This document shows, piece after piece, positions 20,617 through 30,337 of a DNA stretch of 64,000 nucleotides (its first letter is position 1; each line of letters opens with the position of its first letter). A model generated the notes under the pieces. It did no database searches and was not told the origin of the DNA. It worked only from the letters and a program-made list of their open reading frames with translations. The translations under genes were made by a program, and so were the position numbers. This DNA is from Citrobacter amalonaticus (lineage in GTDB: Bacteria > Pseudomonadota > Gammaproteobacteria > Enterobacterales > Enterobacteriaceae), in assembly GCF_018252635.1 (NCBI RefSeq), contig NZ_JAGTXM010000006.1, forward strand, positions 124,001 through 188,000, read 5' to 3'.

Positions 20617-22020
20617 ATGAATCAACAGGATATTGAACAGGTAGTGAAAGCGGTACTGCTGAAAATGAAAGACAGCAGTCAGCCTGCGACCGCCGTTCAT
20701 GAAATGGGCGTCTTAGCCTCCCTGGATGATGCGGTGGCGGCAGCAAAAGTCGCTCAGCAGGGGCTGAAGAGCGTGGCGATGCGCCAGCTTGCCATCACGG
20801 CTCTACGTGAAGCGGGCGAAAAGCATGCTAAAGAATTAGCGGAACTTGCCGTCACAGAGACCGGCATGGGACGCGTCGACGATAAATTTGCCAAAAACGT
20901 GGCGCAGGCGCGCGGGACACCGGGCGTAGAGTGTTTATCGCCGCAGGTACTCACCGGCGATAACGGCCTGACGCTGATCGAAAATGCGCCGTGGGGCGTC
21001 GTCGCCTCAGTGACGCCATCCACTAACCCGGCGGCGACGGTGATTAATAACGCCATCAGCCTGATTGCCGCGGGTAACAGCGTCGTGTTCGCCCCCCATC
21101 CGGCGGCGAAAGGCGTTTCACAACGCGCTATCACACTGCTTAACCAGGCGGTGGTCGCTGCGGGTGGCCCGGAAAACCTGCTGGTGACCGTGGCGAACCC
21201 GGATATCGAAACCGCTCAGCGGTTGTTTAAGTACCCGGGTATTGGCCTGCTGGTCGTCACCGGCGGTGAAGCGGTGGTCGACGCTGCCCGCAAACACACC
21301 AATAAACGCCTGATCGCGGCCGGTGCCGGTAACCCGCCGGTGGTCGTCGATGAGACGGCGGATCTGGCGCGGGCGGCGCAATCCATCGTCAAAGGTGCCT
21401 CCTTTGACAACAACATCATTTGCGCTGATGAGAAGGTGCTGATTGTCGTCGACAGCGTGGCGGATGAGTTGATGCGCCTGATGGAAGGCCAGCACGCGGT
21501 CAAACTGACCGCCGCGCAGGCAGAACAGCTACAGCCCGTGTTGCTGAAAAACATTGATGAGCGCGGCAAAGGCACGGTCAGTCGTGACTGGGTTGGACGT
21601 GATGCGGCAAAAATCGCGGCGGCAATTGGCCTTAATGTACCCGAGCAAACCCGACTGCTGTTTGTTGAAACGCCTGCCACGCATCCCTTTGCCGTCACTG
21701 AACTGATGATGCCGGTTCTGCCGGTGGTGCGGGTGGCAAACGTCGATGAGGCTATTGCGCTGGCGGTGCAACTGGAAGGTGGCTGTCACCATACCGCTGC
21801 GATGCACTCGCGCAATATCGACAACATGAACCAGATGGCGAACGCCATTGATACCAGCATTTTCGTCAAGAACGGCCCGTGTATAGCCGGGCTGGGGCTG
21901 GGCGGTGAAGGCTGGACCACCATGACTATTACCACGCCAACCGGAGAAGGGGTGACCAGCGCGCGCACGTTTGTCCGTCTGCGTCGCTGTGTATTGGTGG
22001 ATGCGTTCCGCATCGTTTAA
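20617..22020 (+). CDS. eutE: CoA-acylating acetaldehyde dehydrogenase EutE
   Basis: A 467-residue NAD-dependent enzyme that turns acetaldehyde into acetyl-CoA inside the microcompartment. The catalytic Cys269 is in FDNNIICADEK. The amphipathic N-terminal helix MNQQDIEQVVKAVLLKMKD is the type of encapsulation tag reported for EutE and PduP. A variable linker (about 20-30) connects it to the dehydrogenase domain. It starts 11 bp after eutN. Confidence 0.96.
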   Translation: MNQQDIEQVVKAVLLKMKDSSQPATAVHEMGVLASLDDAVAAAKVAQQGLKSVAMRQLAITALREAGEKHAKELAELAVTETGMGRVDDKFAKNVAQARGTPGVECLSPQVLTGDNGLTLIENAPWGVVASVTPSTNPAATVINNAISLIAAGNSVVFAPHPAAKGVSQRAITLLNQAVVAAGGPENLLVTVANPDIETAQRLFKYPGIGLLVVTGGEAVVDAARKHTNKRLIAAGAGNPPVVVDETADLARAAQSIVKGASFDNNIICADEKVLIVVDSVADELMRLMEGQHAVKLTAAQAEQLQPVLLKNIDERGKGTVSRDWVGRDAAKIAAAIGLNVPEQTRLLFVETPATHPFAVTELMMPVLPVVRVANVDEAIALAVQLEGGCHHTAAMHSRNIDNMNQMANAIDTSIFVKNGPCIAGLGLGGEGWTTMTITTPTGEGVTSARTFVRLRRCVLVDAFRIV

Positions 22021-22045
22021 GTGCCTCAGGCCAACGGAGAGAGAG

Positions 22046-22885
22046 ATGGCGCACGACGAAGAAAGCTGGCTCACGCCAAGACTGCAAAAAGCCGCTGACC
22101 TGTGTAATCAGGCGCCCGCCTCGAGCGATTCTGCGCTGTGGCTGGGCGTTGACCTGGGAACCTGCGACGTGGTGTCGATGGTGGTCGACGGCGACGGACA
22201 GCCGGTGGCGGTATGCCTTGACTGGGCTGACGTCGTGCGCGACGGCATCGTCTGGGATTTCTTCGGCGCGGTCACTATTGTGCGCCGCCATCTCGATATG
22301 CTCGAACGACAGCTCGGCTGCCGGTTTACCCATGCGGCGACCTCGTTCCCGCCGGGCACCGACCCGCGCATTTCCATCAACGTGCTGGAATCTGCCGGGT
22401 TGGAGGTGAGCCATGTCCTGGATGAGCCGACGGCGGTCGCCGACCTGCTGCAACTGGATAACGCCGGCGTTGTGGATATCGGTGGCGGCACGACCGGGAT
22501 TGCCATCGTCAGGCAGGGCAAGGTGACTTACTCCGCCGATGAGGCGACCGGAGGACATCACATCTCCCTGACGCTGGCAGGCAACCGCCGCATCCCGCTG
22601 GAAGAGGCAGAGCAGTATAAGCGCAGCAATGCGCAGGAGATTTGGCCAGTGGTGAAGCCGGTCTACGAAAAAATGGCGGAGATCGTCGCCCATCATATTG
22701 CAGGGCAAGGGATAGCGGATTTATGGCTGGCGGGCGGTTCCTGCATGCAGCCGGGCGTGGATGACTTGTTCCGTAAACGCTTTCCGGCATTACAGGTGCA
22801 TCTCCCGCAACACAGCCTGTTCATGACCCCGCTGGCGATTGCCAACAGCGGGAAAGAGAAAGCGGAGGGAATCTATGCAAGCTGA
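22046..22885 (+). CDS. eutJ: EutJ, Hsp70-like ATPase-fold protein
   Basis: 279 residues. It has the actin/Hsp70 nucleotide-binding fold: phosphate loop LGVDLGTCDVVSMVVD, second phosphate loop VVDIGGGTTGIAIV and adenosine motif LAGGSCMQPGV. It was proposed as a chaperone for the operon enzymes, and its function is unproven. I chose the ATG at 22046 (MAHDEESWLTPRLQKA) after a GAGAGAG ribosome binding site. An upstream in-frame ATG would run back into eutE. Its 3' end overlaps eutG by 11 bases. Confidence 0.94.
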   Translation: MAHDEESWLTPRLQKAADLCNQAPASSDSALWLGVDLGTCDVVSMVVDGDGQPVAVCLDWADVVRDGIVWDFFGAVTIVRRHLDMLERQLGCRFTHAATSFPPGTDPRISINVLESAGLEVSHVLDEPTAVADLLQLDNAGVVDIGGGTTGIAIVRQGKVTYSADEATGGHHISLTLAGNRRIPLEEAEQYKRSNAQEIWPVVKPVYEKMAEIVAHHIAGQGIADLWLAGGSCMQPGVDDLFRKRFPALQVHLPQHSLFMTPLAIANSGKEKAEGIYAS

Positions 22886-24062
22886 ATTGCAGACGGCACT
22901 CTTTCAGGCATTCGATACCCTGAATCTGCAACGCGTAAAAACGTTCAGCGTACCACCGGTGACGCTGTGCGGGCTCGGGGCGCTCAGTTCCTGCGGACAG
23001 GAAGCGCAAACGCGGGGCTTAAGCCATCTTTTCGTGATGGTTGACAGTTTCCTGCATCAGGCGGGAATGACTGCCGGTCTTGAACGCAGCCTGGCGATGA
23101 AAGGCGTGGCGATGACGGTCTGGCCGTGTCCGATGGGCGAGCCGTGCATCACCGATGTCTGCGCGGCGGTAGCGCAATTGCGCGAGTCAAAATGCGATGG
23201 TGTCGTCGCCTTTGGCGGCGGTTCGGTACTGGATGCGGCAAAAGCGGTCGCCCTGCTGGTGACCAATCCGACGCAGACGCTGGCTGAGATGACGGAATAC
23301 AGCACGTTACGTCCGCGCCTGCCGCTGATTGCCGTTCCTACCACCGCCGGGACCGGGTCGGAAACCACCAACGTGACGGTGATTATCGACGCAGCGACGG
23401 GACGCAAGCAGGTGCTGGCACATGCGACGCTGATGCCGGACGTGGCTATCCTCGATGCGGCGCTGACCGAAGGCGTTCCGCCTCATGTGACGGCCATGAC
23501 CGGAGTCGACGCATTGACACACGCGGTTGAGGCCTGGTGCGCGCTGAATGCCTCACCGTTCACCGACAGTCTGGCGATTGGCGCCATCGCCATGATCGGT
23601 AAATCGCTGCCGAAAGCGGTGGGCTACGGCCACGACCTGGCGGCTCGGGAGAGTATGTTGCTCGCCTCGTGTATGGCAGGGATGGCGTTTTCCAGCGCAG
23701 GTCTTGGGTTATGTCACGCAATGGCGCATCAGCCGGGGGCGACATTACATATTCCGCACGGCCAGGCGAACGCCATGTTGTTGCCGACGGTGATGGGCTT
23801 TAACCGCCTGGTGTGTCGTGAACGTTTCAGCCATATCGGGCGCGCATTAACCAATAAGAAATCCGACGATCGCGACGCTATCGCCGCAGTCAGTGAACTG
23901 ATTGCGGAGGTGGGCCTGAGCAAACGCCTCACCGACGTCGGCGCAAAACCCGAACACTACAGCGTCTGGGCGCAAGCCGCGCTGGAGGATATCTGTATAC
24001 GCAGCAACCCACGCACCGCCACGCAGAGCGAAATTATCGATTTGTACGCGGCGGCACAATAA
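22875..24062 (+). CDS. eutG: Iron-type alcohol dehydrogenase EutG
   Basis: A 395-residue group III alcohol dehydrogenase that reduces acetaldehyde to ethanol and regenerates NAD+ in the microcompartment. The NAD region is AFGGGSVLDAAKAVALL, followed by the family signature IAVPTTAGTGSETT. Metal ligands lie in LCHAMAHQPGATLHIPHGQ. The start at 22875 (MQAELQTALFQAFDTLNLQR) matches the family and follows a GCGGAGGGA ribosome binding site within eutJ. The N-terminal amphipathic helix may be an encapsulation tag. Confidence 0.95.
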   Translation: MQAELQTALFQAFDTLNLQRVKTFSVPPVTLCGLGALSSCGQEAQTRGLSHLFVMVDSFLHQAGMTAGLERSLAMKGVAMTVWPCPMGEPCITDVCAAVAQLRESKCDGVVAFGGGSVLDAAKAVALLVTNPTQTLAEMTEYSTLRPRLPLIAVPTTAGTGSETTNVTVIIDAATGRKQVLAHATLMPDVAILDAALTEGVPPHVTAMTGVDALTHAVEAWCALNASPFTDSLAIGAIAMIGKSLPKAVGYGHDLAARESMLLASCMAGMAFSSAGLGLCHAMAHQPGATLHIPHGQANAMLLPTVMGFNRLVCRERFSHIGRALTNKKSDDRDAIAAVSELIAEVGLSKRLTDVGAKPEHYSVWAQAALEDICIRSNPRTATQSEIIDLYAAAQ

Positions 24063-24076
24063 AAACATACCAGGAC

Positions 24077-24157
24077 GTAGGCCGGATAAGGCGTTCGCGC
24101 CGCCATCCGGCAAAACGCGGCATCATTGCCTGATGGCGCTGCGCTTATCAGGCCTAC
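24077..24157. repeat. REP pair between eutG and eutH
   Basis: Two inverted REP units (24077-24112, GTAGGCCGGATAAGGCG to CATCCGGC; 24128-24157, GCCTGATGGCGCTGCG to CAGGCCTAC) fill the 123-bp gap between eutG and eutH, inside the operon. They resemble the units after yfeX and eutR. Confidence 0.87.
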
Positions 24158-24185
24158 GAACCCCCTGGCAAATGGAGATAAGGGT

Positions 24186-25412
24186 ATGGGAATTAACGAA
24201 ATCATCATGTACATCATGATGTTCTTTATGCTGATTGCCGCCGTGGACAGGATCCTGTCGCAGTTCGGCGGGTCGGCGCGCTTCCTCGGTAAGTTTGGTA
24301 AGAGTATCGAGGGATCCGGCGGTCAGTTCGAAGAAGGGTTTATGGCGATGGGCGCACTGGGGTTGGCGATGGTCGGTATGACCGCGCTGGCGCCGGTGTT
24401 GGCCAAACTGCTCGGGCCGGTGATTATTCCGCTGTATGAAATGCTTGGCGCGAACCCATCTATGTTCGCCGGCACGCTGCTGGCATGCGATATGGGCGGC
24501 TTCTTCCTCGCCAAAGAACTGGCGGGTGGCGATGTGGCGGCATGGCTCTACTCCGGGCTGATTCTGGGGGCCATGATGGGGCCAACCATCGTGTTTTCTA
24601 TCCCCGTTGCGCTGGGCATTATCGAACCGTCCGACCGCCGTTATCTGGCGCTTGGCGTGCTGGCAGGCATTGTTACCATCCCTATCGGCTGTATTGCCGG
24701 TGGTCTGGTCGCGATGTATTCAGGCGTTGAGATCAATGGACAGCCTGTCGAGTTCACCTTCGCGCTGATCCTGATGAACATGATCCCGGTGATCATCGTC
24801 GCTGTGCTGGTGGCGCTGGGGCTGAAATTCATCCCGGAAAAAATGATCAATGGCTTCCAGATCTTCGCCAAATTCCTCGTCGCGCTGATCACCATTGGCC
24901 TTGCCGCGGCAGTCATCAAATTCCTGTTGGGCTGGGAGATGATCCCGGGTCTCGACCCGATCTTCATGGCGCCTGGCGACACCCCCGGTGAAGTGATGCG
25001 CGCCATTGAAGTGATCGGTTCTATCTCCTGCGTGCTGCTCGGGGCGTATCCGATGGTGTTGTTGCTGACCCGCTGGTTTGAGAAACCGCTGATGCGCGTC
25101 GGTAGCCTGTTGAAAATCAACAATATGGCGGCAGGTGGCATGGTGGCGACGCTGGCAAACAATATCCCGATGTTCGGCATGATGAAACAGATGGATACCC
25201 GCGGCAAAGTGATCAACTGTGCTTTTGCTGTCTCTGCCGCCTTTGCGCTGGGCGATCACTTAGGCTTCGCAGCGGCCAATATGAACGCCATGATCTTCCC
25301 GATGATTGTCGGCAAATTGATTGGCGGTGTGACGGCGATTGGCGTGGCGATGATGCTGGTGCCAAAAGATGAAAACGTGCCGGCAGAAACAGAAGCGGAG
25401 GCGCAATCGTGA
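24186..25412 (+). CDS. eutH: Ethanolamine permease EutH
   Basis: A 408-residue polytopic inner-membrane protein with about ten or eleven hydrophobic segments. It imports ethanolamine, mainly at low pH or low concentration in Salmonella. The start at 24186 (MGINEIIMYIMMFFMLIAAV) follows GGAGATAAGGGT. An upstream in-frame ATG would begin inside the REP and was rejected. The stop overlaps eutA by four bases. Confidence 0.94.
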   Translation: MGINEIIMYIMMFFMLIAAVDRILSQFGGSARFLGKFGKSIEGSGGQFEEGFMAMGALGLAMVGMTALAPVLAKLLGPVIIPLYEMLGANPSMFAGTLLACDMGGFFLAKELAGGDVAAWLYSGLILGAMMGPTIVFSIPVALGIIEPSDRRYLALGVLAGIVTIPIGCIAGGLVAMYSGVEINGQPVEFTFALILMNMIPVIIVAVLVALGLKFIPEKMINGFQIFAKFLVALITIGLAAAVIKFLLGWEMIPGLDPIFMAPGDTPGEVMRAIEVIGSISCVLLGAYPMVLLLTRWFEKPLMRVGSLLKINNMAAGGMVATLANNIPMFGMMKQMDTRGKVINCAFAVSAAFALGDHLGFAAANMNAMIFPMIVGKLIGGVTAIGVAMMLVPKDENVPAETEAEAQS

Positions 25413-26812
25413 ACACGCGCCAGCTACTGAGCGTCGGTATCGATATCGGCACCACCACTACTCAGGTGATCTTCTCGCGCCTGGAACTGGTTAACCGTGC
25501 GGCTGTGTCGCAGGTGCCCCGTTACGAATTCATCAAACGCGACATTAGCTGGCAAAGCCCGGTCTTCTTTACGCCCGTCGATAAGCAGGGCGGGTTACGG
25601 GAGGACGAACTCAAAGCGCTAATCCTGGCGCAATATCAGGCGGCGGGTATCGCCCCGGAATCGGTGGATTCGGGGGCTATCATCATCACCGGCGAGAGTG
25701 CGAAAACCCGCAACGCGCGCCCGGCGGTGATGGCGCTCTCCCAGTCGCTCGGCGACTTTGTGGTCGCCAGTGCCGGGCCGCATCTGGAATCGGTGATTGC
25801 CGGTCACGGCGCCGGGGCGCAGACCCTCTCTGAGCAGCGGATGTGCCGGGTGCTGAACATCGACATTGGCGGCGGCACCTCGAACTATGCGCTGTTTGAT
25901 GCCGGAAAGGTGAGCGGCACCGCTTGTCTTAACGTCGGCGGGCGTCTGCTGGAGACCGACGGTCAGGGGCGCGTCGTGCATGCCCATCAGCCCGGACAGC
26001 AGATTGTTGACGAGGTGTTCGGTGCCGGTACCGACGCCCGTTCACTGACCGTCTCGCAGTTAGGACAAGTCGCGCAACGGATGGCGAGTCTGATCGTAGA
26101 AGTGATCGACGGCGCGTTGTCGCCGCTGGCGCAAACGCTGATGCAAACCGGGTTACTGCCAGCGGGCGCGAAGCCGGAGGTGATCACTCTGTCCGGCGGT
26201 GTCGGGGAGTGCTATCGCAACCTGCCTGCCGACCCGTTCTGTTTTTCTGATATTGGGCCGCTGCTGGCTACGGCGCTGCATGAGCATCCGCGTCTGCGTG
26301 CGATGAACGTGCAGTTTCCGGCGCAGACCGTGCGCGCCACGGTGATTGGCGCAGGGGCGCACACGTTGTCGCTCTCTGGCAGCACTATCTGGCTGGAAGG
26401 GGTTTCGTTGCCGCTGCGCAATCTGCCGGTGGCGATCCCGATGGATGACGCCGATCTGGTTGGCGCGTGGCAACAGGCGCTGATGCAGCTCGATCTGGAT
26501 CCACAGACTGACGCATATGTACTGGCACTTCCCGCCTCGTTGCCGGTGCGTTATGCCGCATTACTCACGGTCATCGACGCGCTGCTGGCGTTCGTCGCGC
26601 GTTATCCGAATCCGCATCCCCTGCTGGTGGTGGCCGAGCAGGACTTTGGTAAAGCGCTGGGCATGCTGTTGCGCCCACAGTTACAGCAACTCCCGCTGGC
26701 GGTCATTGACGAAGTGATTGTCCGGGCGGGCGACTATATCGACATTGGTACGCCTTTGTTTGGCGGATCGGTTGTGCCGGTGACGGTGAAATCACTCGCA
26801 TTTCCTTCCTGA
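25409..26812 (+). CDS. eutA: Ethanolamine ammonia-lyase reactivase EutA
   Basis: A 467-residue reactivating factor with an ASKHA ATPase fold that releases damaged cobalamin from EutBC. Phosphate loops are GIDIGTTTTQVIFS near residue 10 and LNIDIGGGTSNYALFD near residue 150. The GTG start overlaps the eutH stop (GTGA). Confidence 0.95.
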   Translation: MNTRQLLSVGIDIGTTTTQVIFSRLELVNRAAVSQVPRYEFIKRDISWQSPVFFTPVDKQGGLREDELKALILAQYQAAGIAPESVDSGAIIITGESAKTRNARPAVMALSQSLGDFVVASAGPHLESVIAGHGAGAQTLSEQRMCRVLNIDIGGGTSNYALFDAGKVSGTACLNVGGRLLETDGQGRVVHAHQPGQQIVDEVFGAGTDARSLTVSQLGQVAQRMASLIVEVIDGALSPLAQTLMQTGLLPAGAKPEVITLSGGVGECYRNLPADPFCFSDIGPLLATALHEHPRLRAMNVQFPAQTVRATVIGAGAHTLSLSGSTIWLEGVSLPLRNLPVAIPMDDADLVGAWQQALMQLDLDPQTDAYVLALPASLPVRYAALLTVIDALLAFVARYPNPHPLLVVAEQDFGKALGMLLRPQLQQLPLAVIDEVIVRAGDYIDIGTPLFGGSVVPVTVKSLAFPS

Positions 26813-26823
26813 GGGAACGACTT

Positions 26824-28185
26824 ATGAAACTAAAGACCACATTGTTCGGCAATGTTTATCAGTTTAAGGATGTAAAAGAGGTGCTGGCCAAAGCCAACGA
26901 ACTGCGTTCGGGGGATGTGCTGGCCGGCGTCGCGGCGCAAAGCTCGCAGGAGCGCGTCGCGGCGAAACAGGTGTTGTCGGAAATGACGGTGGCGGATATT
27001 CGCAACAACCCGGTGATTTCCTATGAAGAAGACTGCGTTACGCGTCTGATTCAGGACGACGTCAACGAAACGGCCTACAACCGCATTAAGCACTGGAGCA
27101 TCAGCGAGCTGCGTGAGCACGTGCTGAGCGATGACACCTCGGTGGATGATATTGCCTTTACGCGAAAAGGACTGACTTCGGAAGTGGTGGCGGCGGTGGC
27201 GAAGATCTGCTCTAACGCGGATCTGATCTACGGCGGCAAGAAAATGCCGGTGATCAAAAAGGCCAATACCACGATCGGGATCCCGGGCACCTTCAGCTGT
27301 CGTCTACAGCCGAACGATACCCGTGACGATGTGCAGAGTATTGCCGCGCAAATCTACGAAGGGCTCTCTTTCGGTGCTGGCGATGCGGTGATTGGCGTCA
27401 ACCCGGTGACCGACGACGTGGAGAACTTAAGCCGCGTACTGGACACGGTTTATGGGGTGATCGACAAGTTTAACATCCCGACTCAGGGCTGCGTGCTGGC
27501 GCACGTCACCACCCAGATTGAAGCGATCCGTCGCGGCGCTCCCGGCGGGCTGATCTTCCAGAGTATCTGCGGCAGCGAAAAGGGCTTAAAAGAGTTCGGC
27601 GTGGAGCTGGCAATGCTGGACGAAGCGCGTGCGGTGGGGGCGGAGTTTAACCGCATCGCCGGGGAAAACTGCCTGTACTTTGAAACCGGGCAGGGCTCAG
27701 CGCTCTCCGCCGGGGCGAACTTCGGGGCGGACCAGGTGACGATGGAAGCGCGTAACTACGGTCTGGCGCGTCACTACGATCCCTTCCTCGTTAACACCGT
27801 GGTCGGCTTTATCGGGCCGGAGTATCTCTACAATGACCGCCAGATCATTCGTGCCGGTCTGGAAGACCACTTTATGGGCAAGCTGAGCGGCATCTCAATG
27901 GGCTGTGACTGCTGCTACACCAACCATGCCGATGCCGATCAGAACCTCAACGAAAACCTGATGATTCTGCTCGCCACCGCGGGCTGCAACTACATCATGG
28001 GGATGCCGCTTGGCGACGACATCATGCTCAACTACCAGACCACCGCTTTCCACGATACCGCGACCGTACGCCAGTTGCTGAATTTGCGCCCGTCGCCGGA
28101 ATTTGAACGCTGGCTGGAAACGATGGGCATTATGGCAAATGGTCGCCTGACCAAACGGGCGGGCGATCCGTCACTGTTCTTCTGA
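26824..28185 (+). CDS. eutB: Ethanolamine ammonia-lyase large subunit EutB
   Basis: The 453-residue large subunit of the adenosylcobalamin-dependent lyase that splits ethanolamine to acetaldehyde and ammonia. The start MKLKTTLFGNVYQFKDVKEV and the stretches FETGQGSALSAGANFGADQVT and GISMGCDCCYTNH are characteristic. Length matches E. coli. It lies 11 bp after eutA and 20 bp before eutC. Confidence 0.97.
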   Translation: MKLKTTLFGNVYQFKDVKEVLAKANELRSGDVLAGVAAQSSQERVAAKQVLSEMTVADIRNNPVISYEEDCVTRLIQDDVNETAYNRIKHWSISELREHVLSDDTSVDDIAFTRKGLTSEVVAAVAKICSNADLIYGGKKMPVIKKANTTIGIPGTFSCRLQPNDTRDDVQSIAAQIYEGLSFGAGDAVIGVNPVTDDVENLSRVLDTVYGVIDKFNIPTQGCVLAHVTTQIEAIRRGAPGGLIFQSICGSEKGLKEFGVELAMLDEARAVGAEFNRIAGENCLYFETGQGSALSAGANFGADQVTMEARNYGLARHYDPFLVNTVVGFIGPEYLYNDRQIIRAGLEDHFMGKLSGISMGCDCCYTNHADADQNLNENLMILLATAGCNYIMGMPLGDDIMLNYQTTAFHDTATVRQLLNLRPSPEFERWLETMGIMANGRLTKRAGDPSLFF

Positions 28186-28205
28186 TGACGCGGGGATGAC
28201 AAACC

Positions 28206-29102
28206 ATGGATCAAAAACAGATTGAAGAAATTGTACGCAGCGTGATGGCGTCAATGGGACAGACACAGCCGCAGACCGCCGCCCCGTCGCCGCAGTCCTG
28301 CAACCAGGCACAGTGCGCGGCGCCGTCCACCGCAGAAAGCTGCGCGCTGGATCTGGGCTCCGCCGAAGCGAAGGCCTGGATTGGCGTGGAGAATCCGCAC
28401 CGCGCTGAGGTGCTGACCGAACTGCGGCGCAGTACCGCTGCACGGGTCTGCACCGGACGCGCCGGTCCGCGTCCACGCACCCAGGCGCTGCTGCGTTTTC
28501 TCGCGGACCACTCGCGCTCAAAAGACACCGTACTGAAAGAGGTGCCGGAAGAGTGGGTGAAAGCGCAGGGACTGCTGGAAGTGCGCTCGGAAATTAGCGA
28601 CAAGAATCTCTACCTGACGCGCCCGGATATGGGCCGCCGTCTGAGCCAGGAAGCCATAGACGCGCTGAAATCGCAGTGCGTCGCAAACCCGGATGTTCAG
28701 GTGGTGGTGTCTGACGGCCTGTCAACGGATGCGATCACCGCGAACTACGAAGAGATCCTGCCGCCGCTGCTGTCCGGTCTGAAGCAGGCCGGGCTGAAGG
28801 TCGGGACACCGTTCTTTGTCCGCTATGGCCGCGTGAAGATTGAAGATCAGATCGGCGAGATCCTCGGCGCGAAAGTGGTGATTCTGCTGGTCGGTGAGCG
28901 TCCGGGACTGGGGCAGTCGGAAAGTCTCTCCTGCTATGCGGTCTATTCACCGCGCGTGGCAACGACGGTGGAGGCCGACCGCACCTGTATTTCCAACATC
29001 CACCAGGGCGGCACGCCGCCGGTAGAAGCGGCCGCCGTCATCGTAGATTTGGCCAAACGCATGCTGGAGCAGAAAGCGTCCGGCATCAACATGACCCGTT
29101 AA
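28206..29102 (+). CDS. eutC: Ethanolamine ammonia-lyase small subunit EutC
   Basis: The 298-residue small subunit that completes the cobalamin site with EutB. The N-terminus [19 protein letters not shown] is the amphipathic sequence shown in Salmonella to direct cargo to the microcompartment. The Gln/Pro/Ala-rich linker at about 20-45 is slightly longer than in E. coli (295 residues). The conserved core has [20 protein letters not shown] and [20 protein letters not shown]. Confidence 0.96.
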   Translation: MDQKQIEEIVRSVMASMGQTQPQTAAPSPQSCNQAQCAAPSTAESCALDLGSAEAKAWIGVENPHRAEVLTELRRSTAARVCTGRAGPRPRTQALLRFLADHSRSKDTVLKEVPEEWVKAQGLLEVRSEISDKNLYLTRPDMGRRLSQEAIDALKSQCVANPDVQVVVSDGLSTDAITANYEEILPPLLSGLKQAGLKVGTPFFVRYGRVKIEDQIGEILGAKVVILLVGERPGLGQSESLSCYAVYSPRVATTVEADRTCISNIHQGGTPPVEAAAVIVDLAKRMLEQKASGINMTR

Positions 29103-29111
29103 GGAGGCATC

Positions 29112-29771
29112 ATGCCAGCATTAGATTTGATTCGACCCTCGGTCAGCGCAATGCGCGTGATTGCTTCGGTGAACGACGGGTTTGCGCGTGAACTTAAATT
29201 ACCGCCGCATATACGTAGCCTCGGTCTCATCACGGCAGACTCTGATGACGTGACGTATATTGCCGCAGACGAAGCGACAAAACAGGCGATGGTTGAAGTG
29301 GTGTATGGCCGTTCGCTGTATGCCGGGGCCGCTCACGGGCCGTCACCGACGGCCGGTGAAGTGTTGATTATGTTGGGGGGACCGAACCCGGCGGAAGTGC
29401 GCGCCGGTCTGGATGCGATGGTCGCGCATATTGAAGGCGGCGCGGCGTTTCAGTGGGCGAACGATGCAGAAAACACGGCGTTTCTGGCGCATGTGGTATC
29501 GCGTACCGGTTCTTATCTCTCGTCAACGGCAGGCATTGCATTGGGCGATCCGCTGGCCTATCTGGTGGCACCGCCGCTGGAAGCAACCTATGGCATTGAT
29601 GCGGCGATGAAATCTGCTGATGTCCAACTGGTGACCTACGTGCCGCCGCCATCGGAAACCAACTACTCGGCGGCGTTTTTGACCGGCAGCCAGGCTGCCT
29701 GTAAAGCCGCCTGCAATGCCTTTGCCGATGCGGTTCTGGACATCGCCCGTAACCCTGTTCAGCGCGCGTAA
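29112..29771 (+). CDS. eutL: Tandem-BMC shell protein EutL
   Basis: A 219-residue shell protein with two permuted BMC domains that forms trimers with a gated central pore. The start [21 protein letters not shown], the acidic loop [18 protein letters not shown] and the ending [16 protein letters not shown] match EutL. AAGGAGG lies just before the start. Confidence 0.96.
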   Translation: MPALDLIRPSVSAMRVIASVNDGFARELKLPPHIRSLGLITADSDDVTYIAADEATKQAMVEVVYGRSLYAGAAHGPSPTAGEVLIMLGGPNPAEVRAGLDAMVAHIEGGAAFQWANDAENTAFLAHVVSRTGSYLSSTAGIALGDPLAYLVAPPLEATYGIDAAMKSADVQLVTYVPPPSETNYSAAFLTGSQAACKAACNAFADAVLDIARNPVQRA

Positions 29772-29783
29772 CGGAGGTCATCA

Positions 29784-30290
29784 ATGATCAATGCACTGGG
29801 GTTGCTGGAAGTGGAAGGCATGGTCGCCGCCGTTGATGCGGCGGATGCGATGCTGAAAGCCGCCAACGTCAACCTGCTGAGCCATGAAGTGCTTGACCCG
29901 GGCAAAGTAACGCTGGTGGTGGAAGGCGATTTGGCGGCGTGCCGCGCGGCGCTGGATGCCGGGAGCGCCGCGGCGCAGCGGACAGGTCGCGTCATCAGCC
30001 GCAAAGAAATTGGTCGGCCAGAAGATGACACCCAGTGGCTGATCGGCGGATTCAAGCGTGCGTCGAAACCCCCTGAGCAGAAGAACGTGCCACAGCCGAA
30101 AGCGCCTGCACGGTCTGAATACGCCGACGCGCTGCTGGCGCAGCTCGCCACCGTGCGTCAGGGGATGACGGCTGGAGAGGTCGCCGCGCACTTTGGCTGG
30201 CCGCTTGAAGAGGCCAGAAACGCGCTGGAACAGCTCTTTACTGACGGGGCGTTGCGTAAACGCAGTAGTCGCTATCGCTTAAAAAATTAA
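29784..30290 (+). CDS. eutK: Shell protein EutK with C-terminal winged-helix domain
   Basis: 168 residues (E. coli EutK 166). Residues 1-90 are a BMC domain (MINALGLLEVEGMVAAVDAA). A Pro/Lys-rich linker spans about 92-112. Residues 113-168 form a basic winged-helix-like domain (LAQLATVRQGMTAGEVAAHF to RKRSSRYRLKN). EutK is reported as a monomeric minor shell protein whose C-terminal domain may bind nucleic acid. It starts 12 bp after eutL. Confidence 0.94.
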   Translation: MINALGLLEVEGMVAAVDAADAMLKAANVNLLSHEVLDPGKVTLVVEGDLAACRAALDAGSAAAQRTGRVISRKEIGRPEDDTQWLIGGFKRASKPPEQKNVPQPKAPARSEYADALLAQLATVRQGMTAGEVAAHFGWPLEEARNALEQLFTDGALRKRSSRYRLKN

Positions 30291-30337
30291 CCTTTCGGAG
30301 GGCCGGGCGTCTTACCAGGCGTCCGGCATAAAAGATC

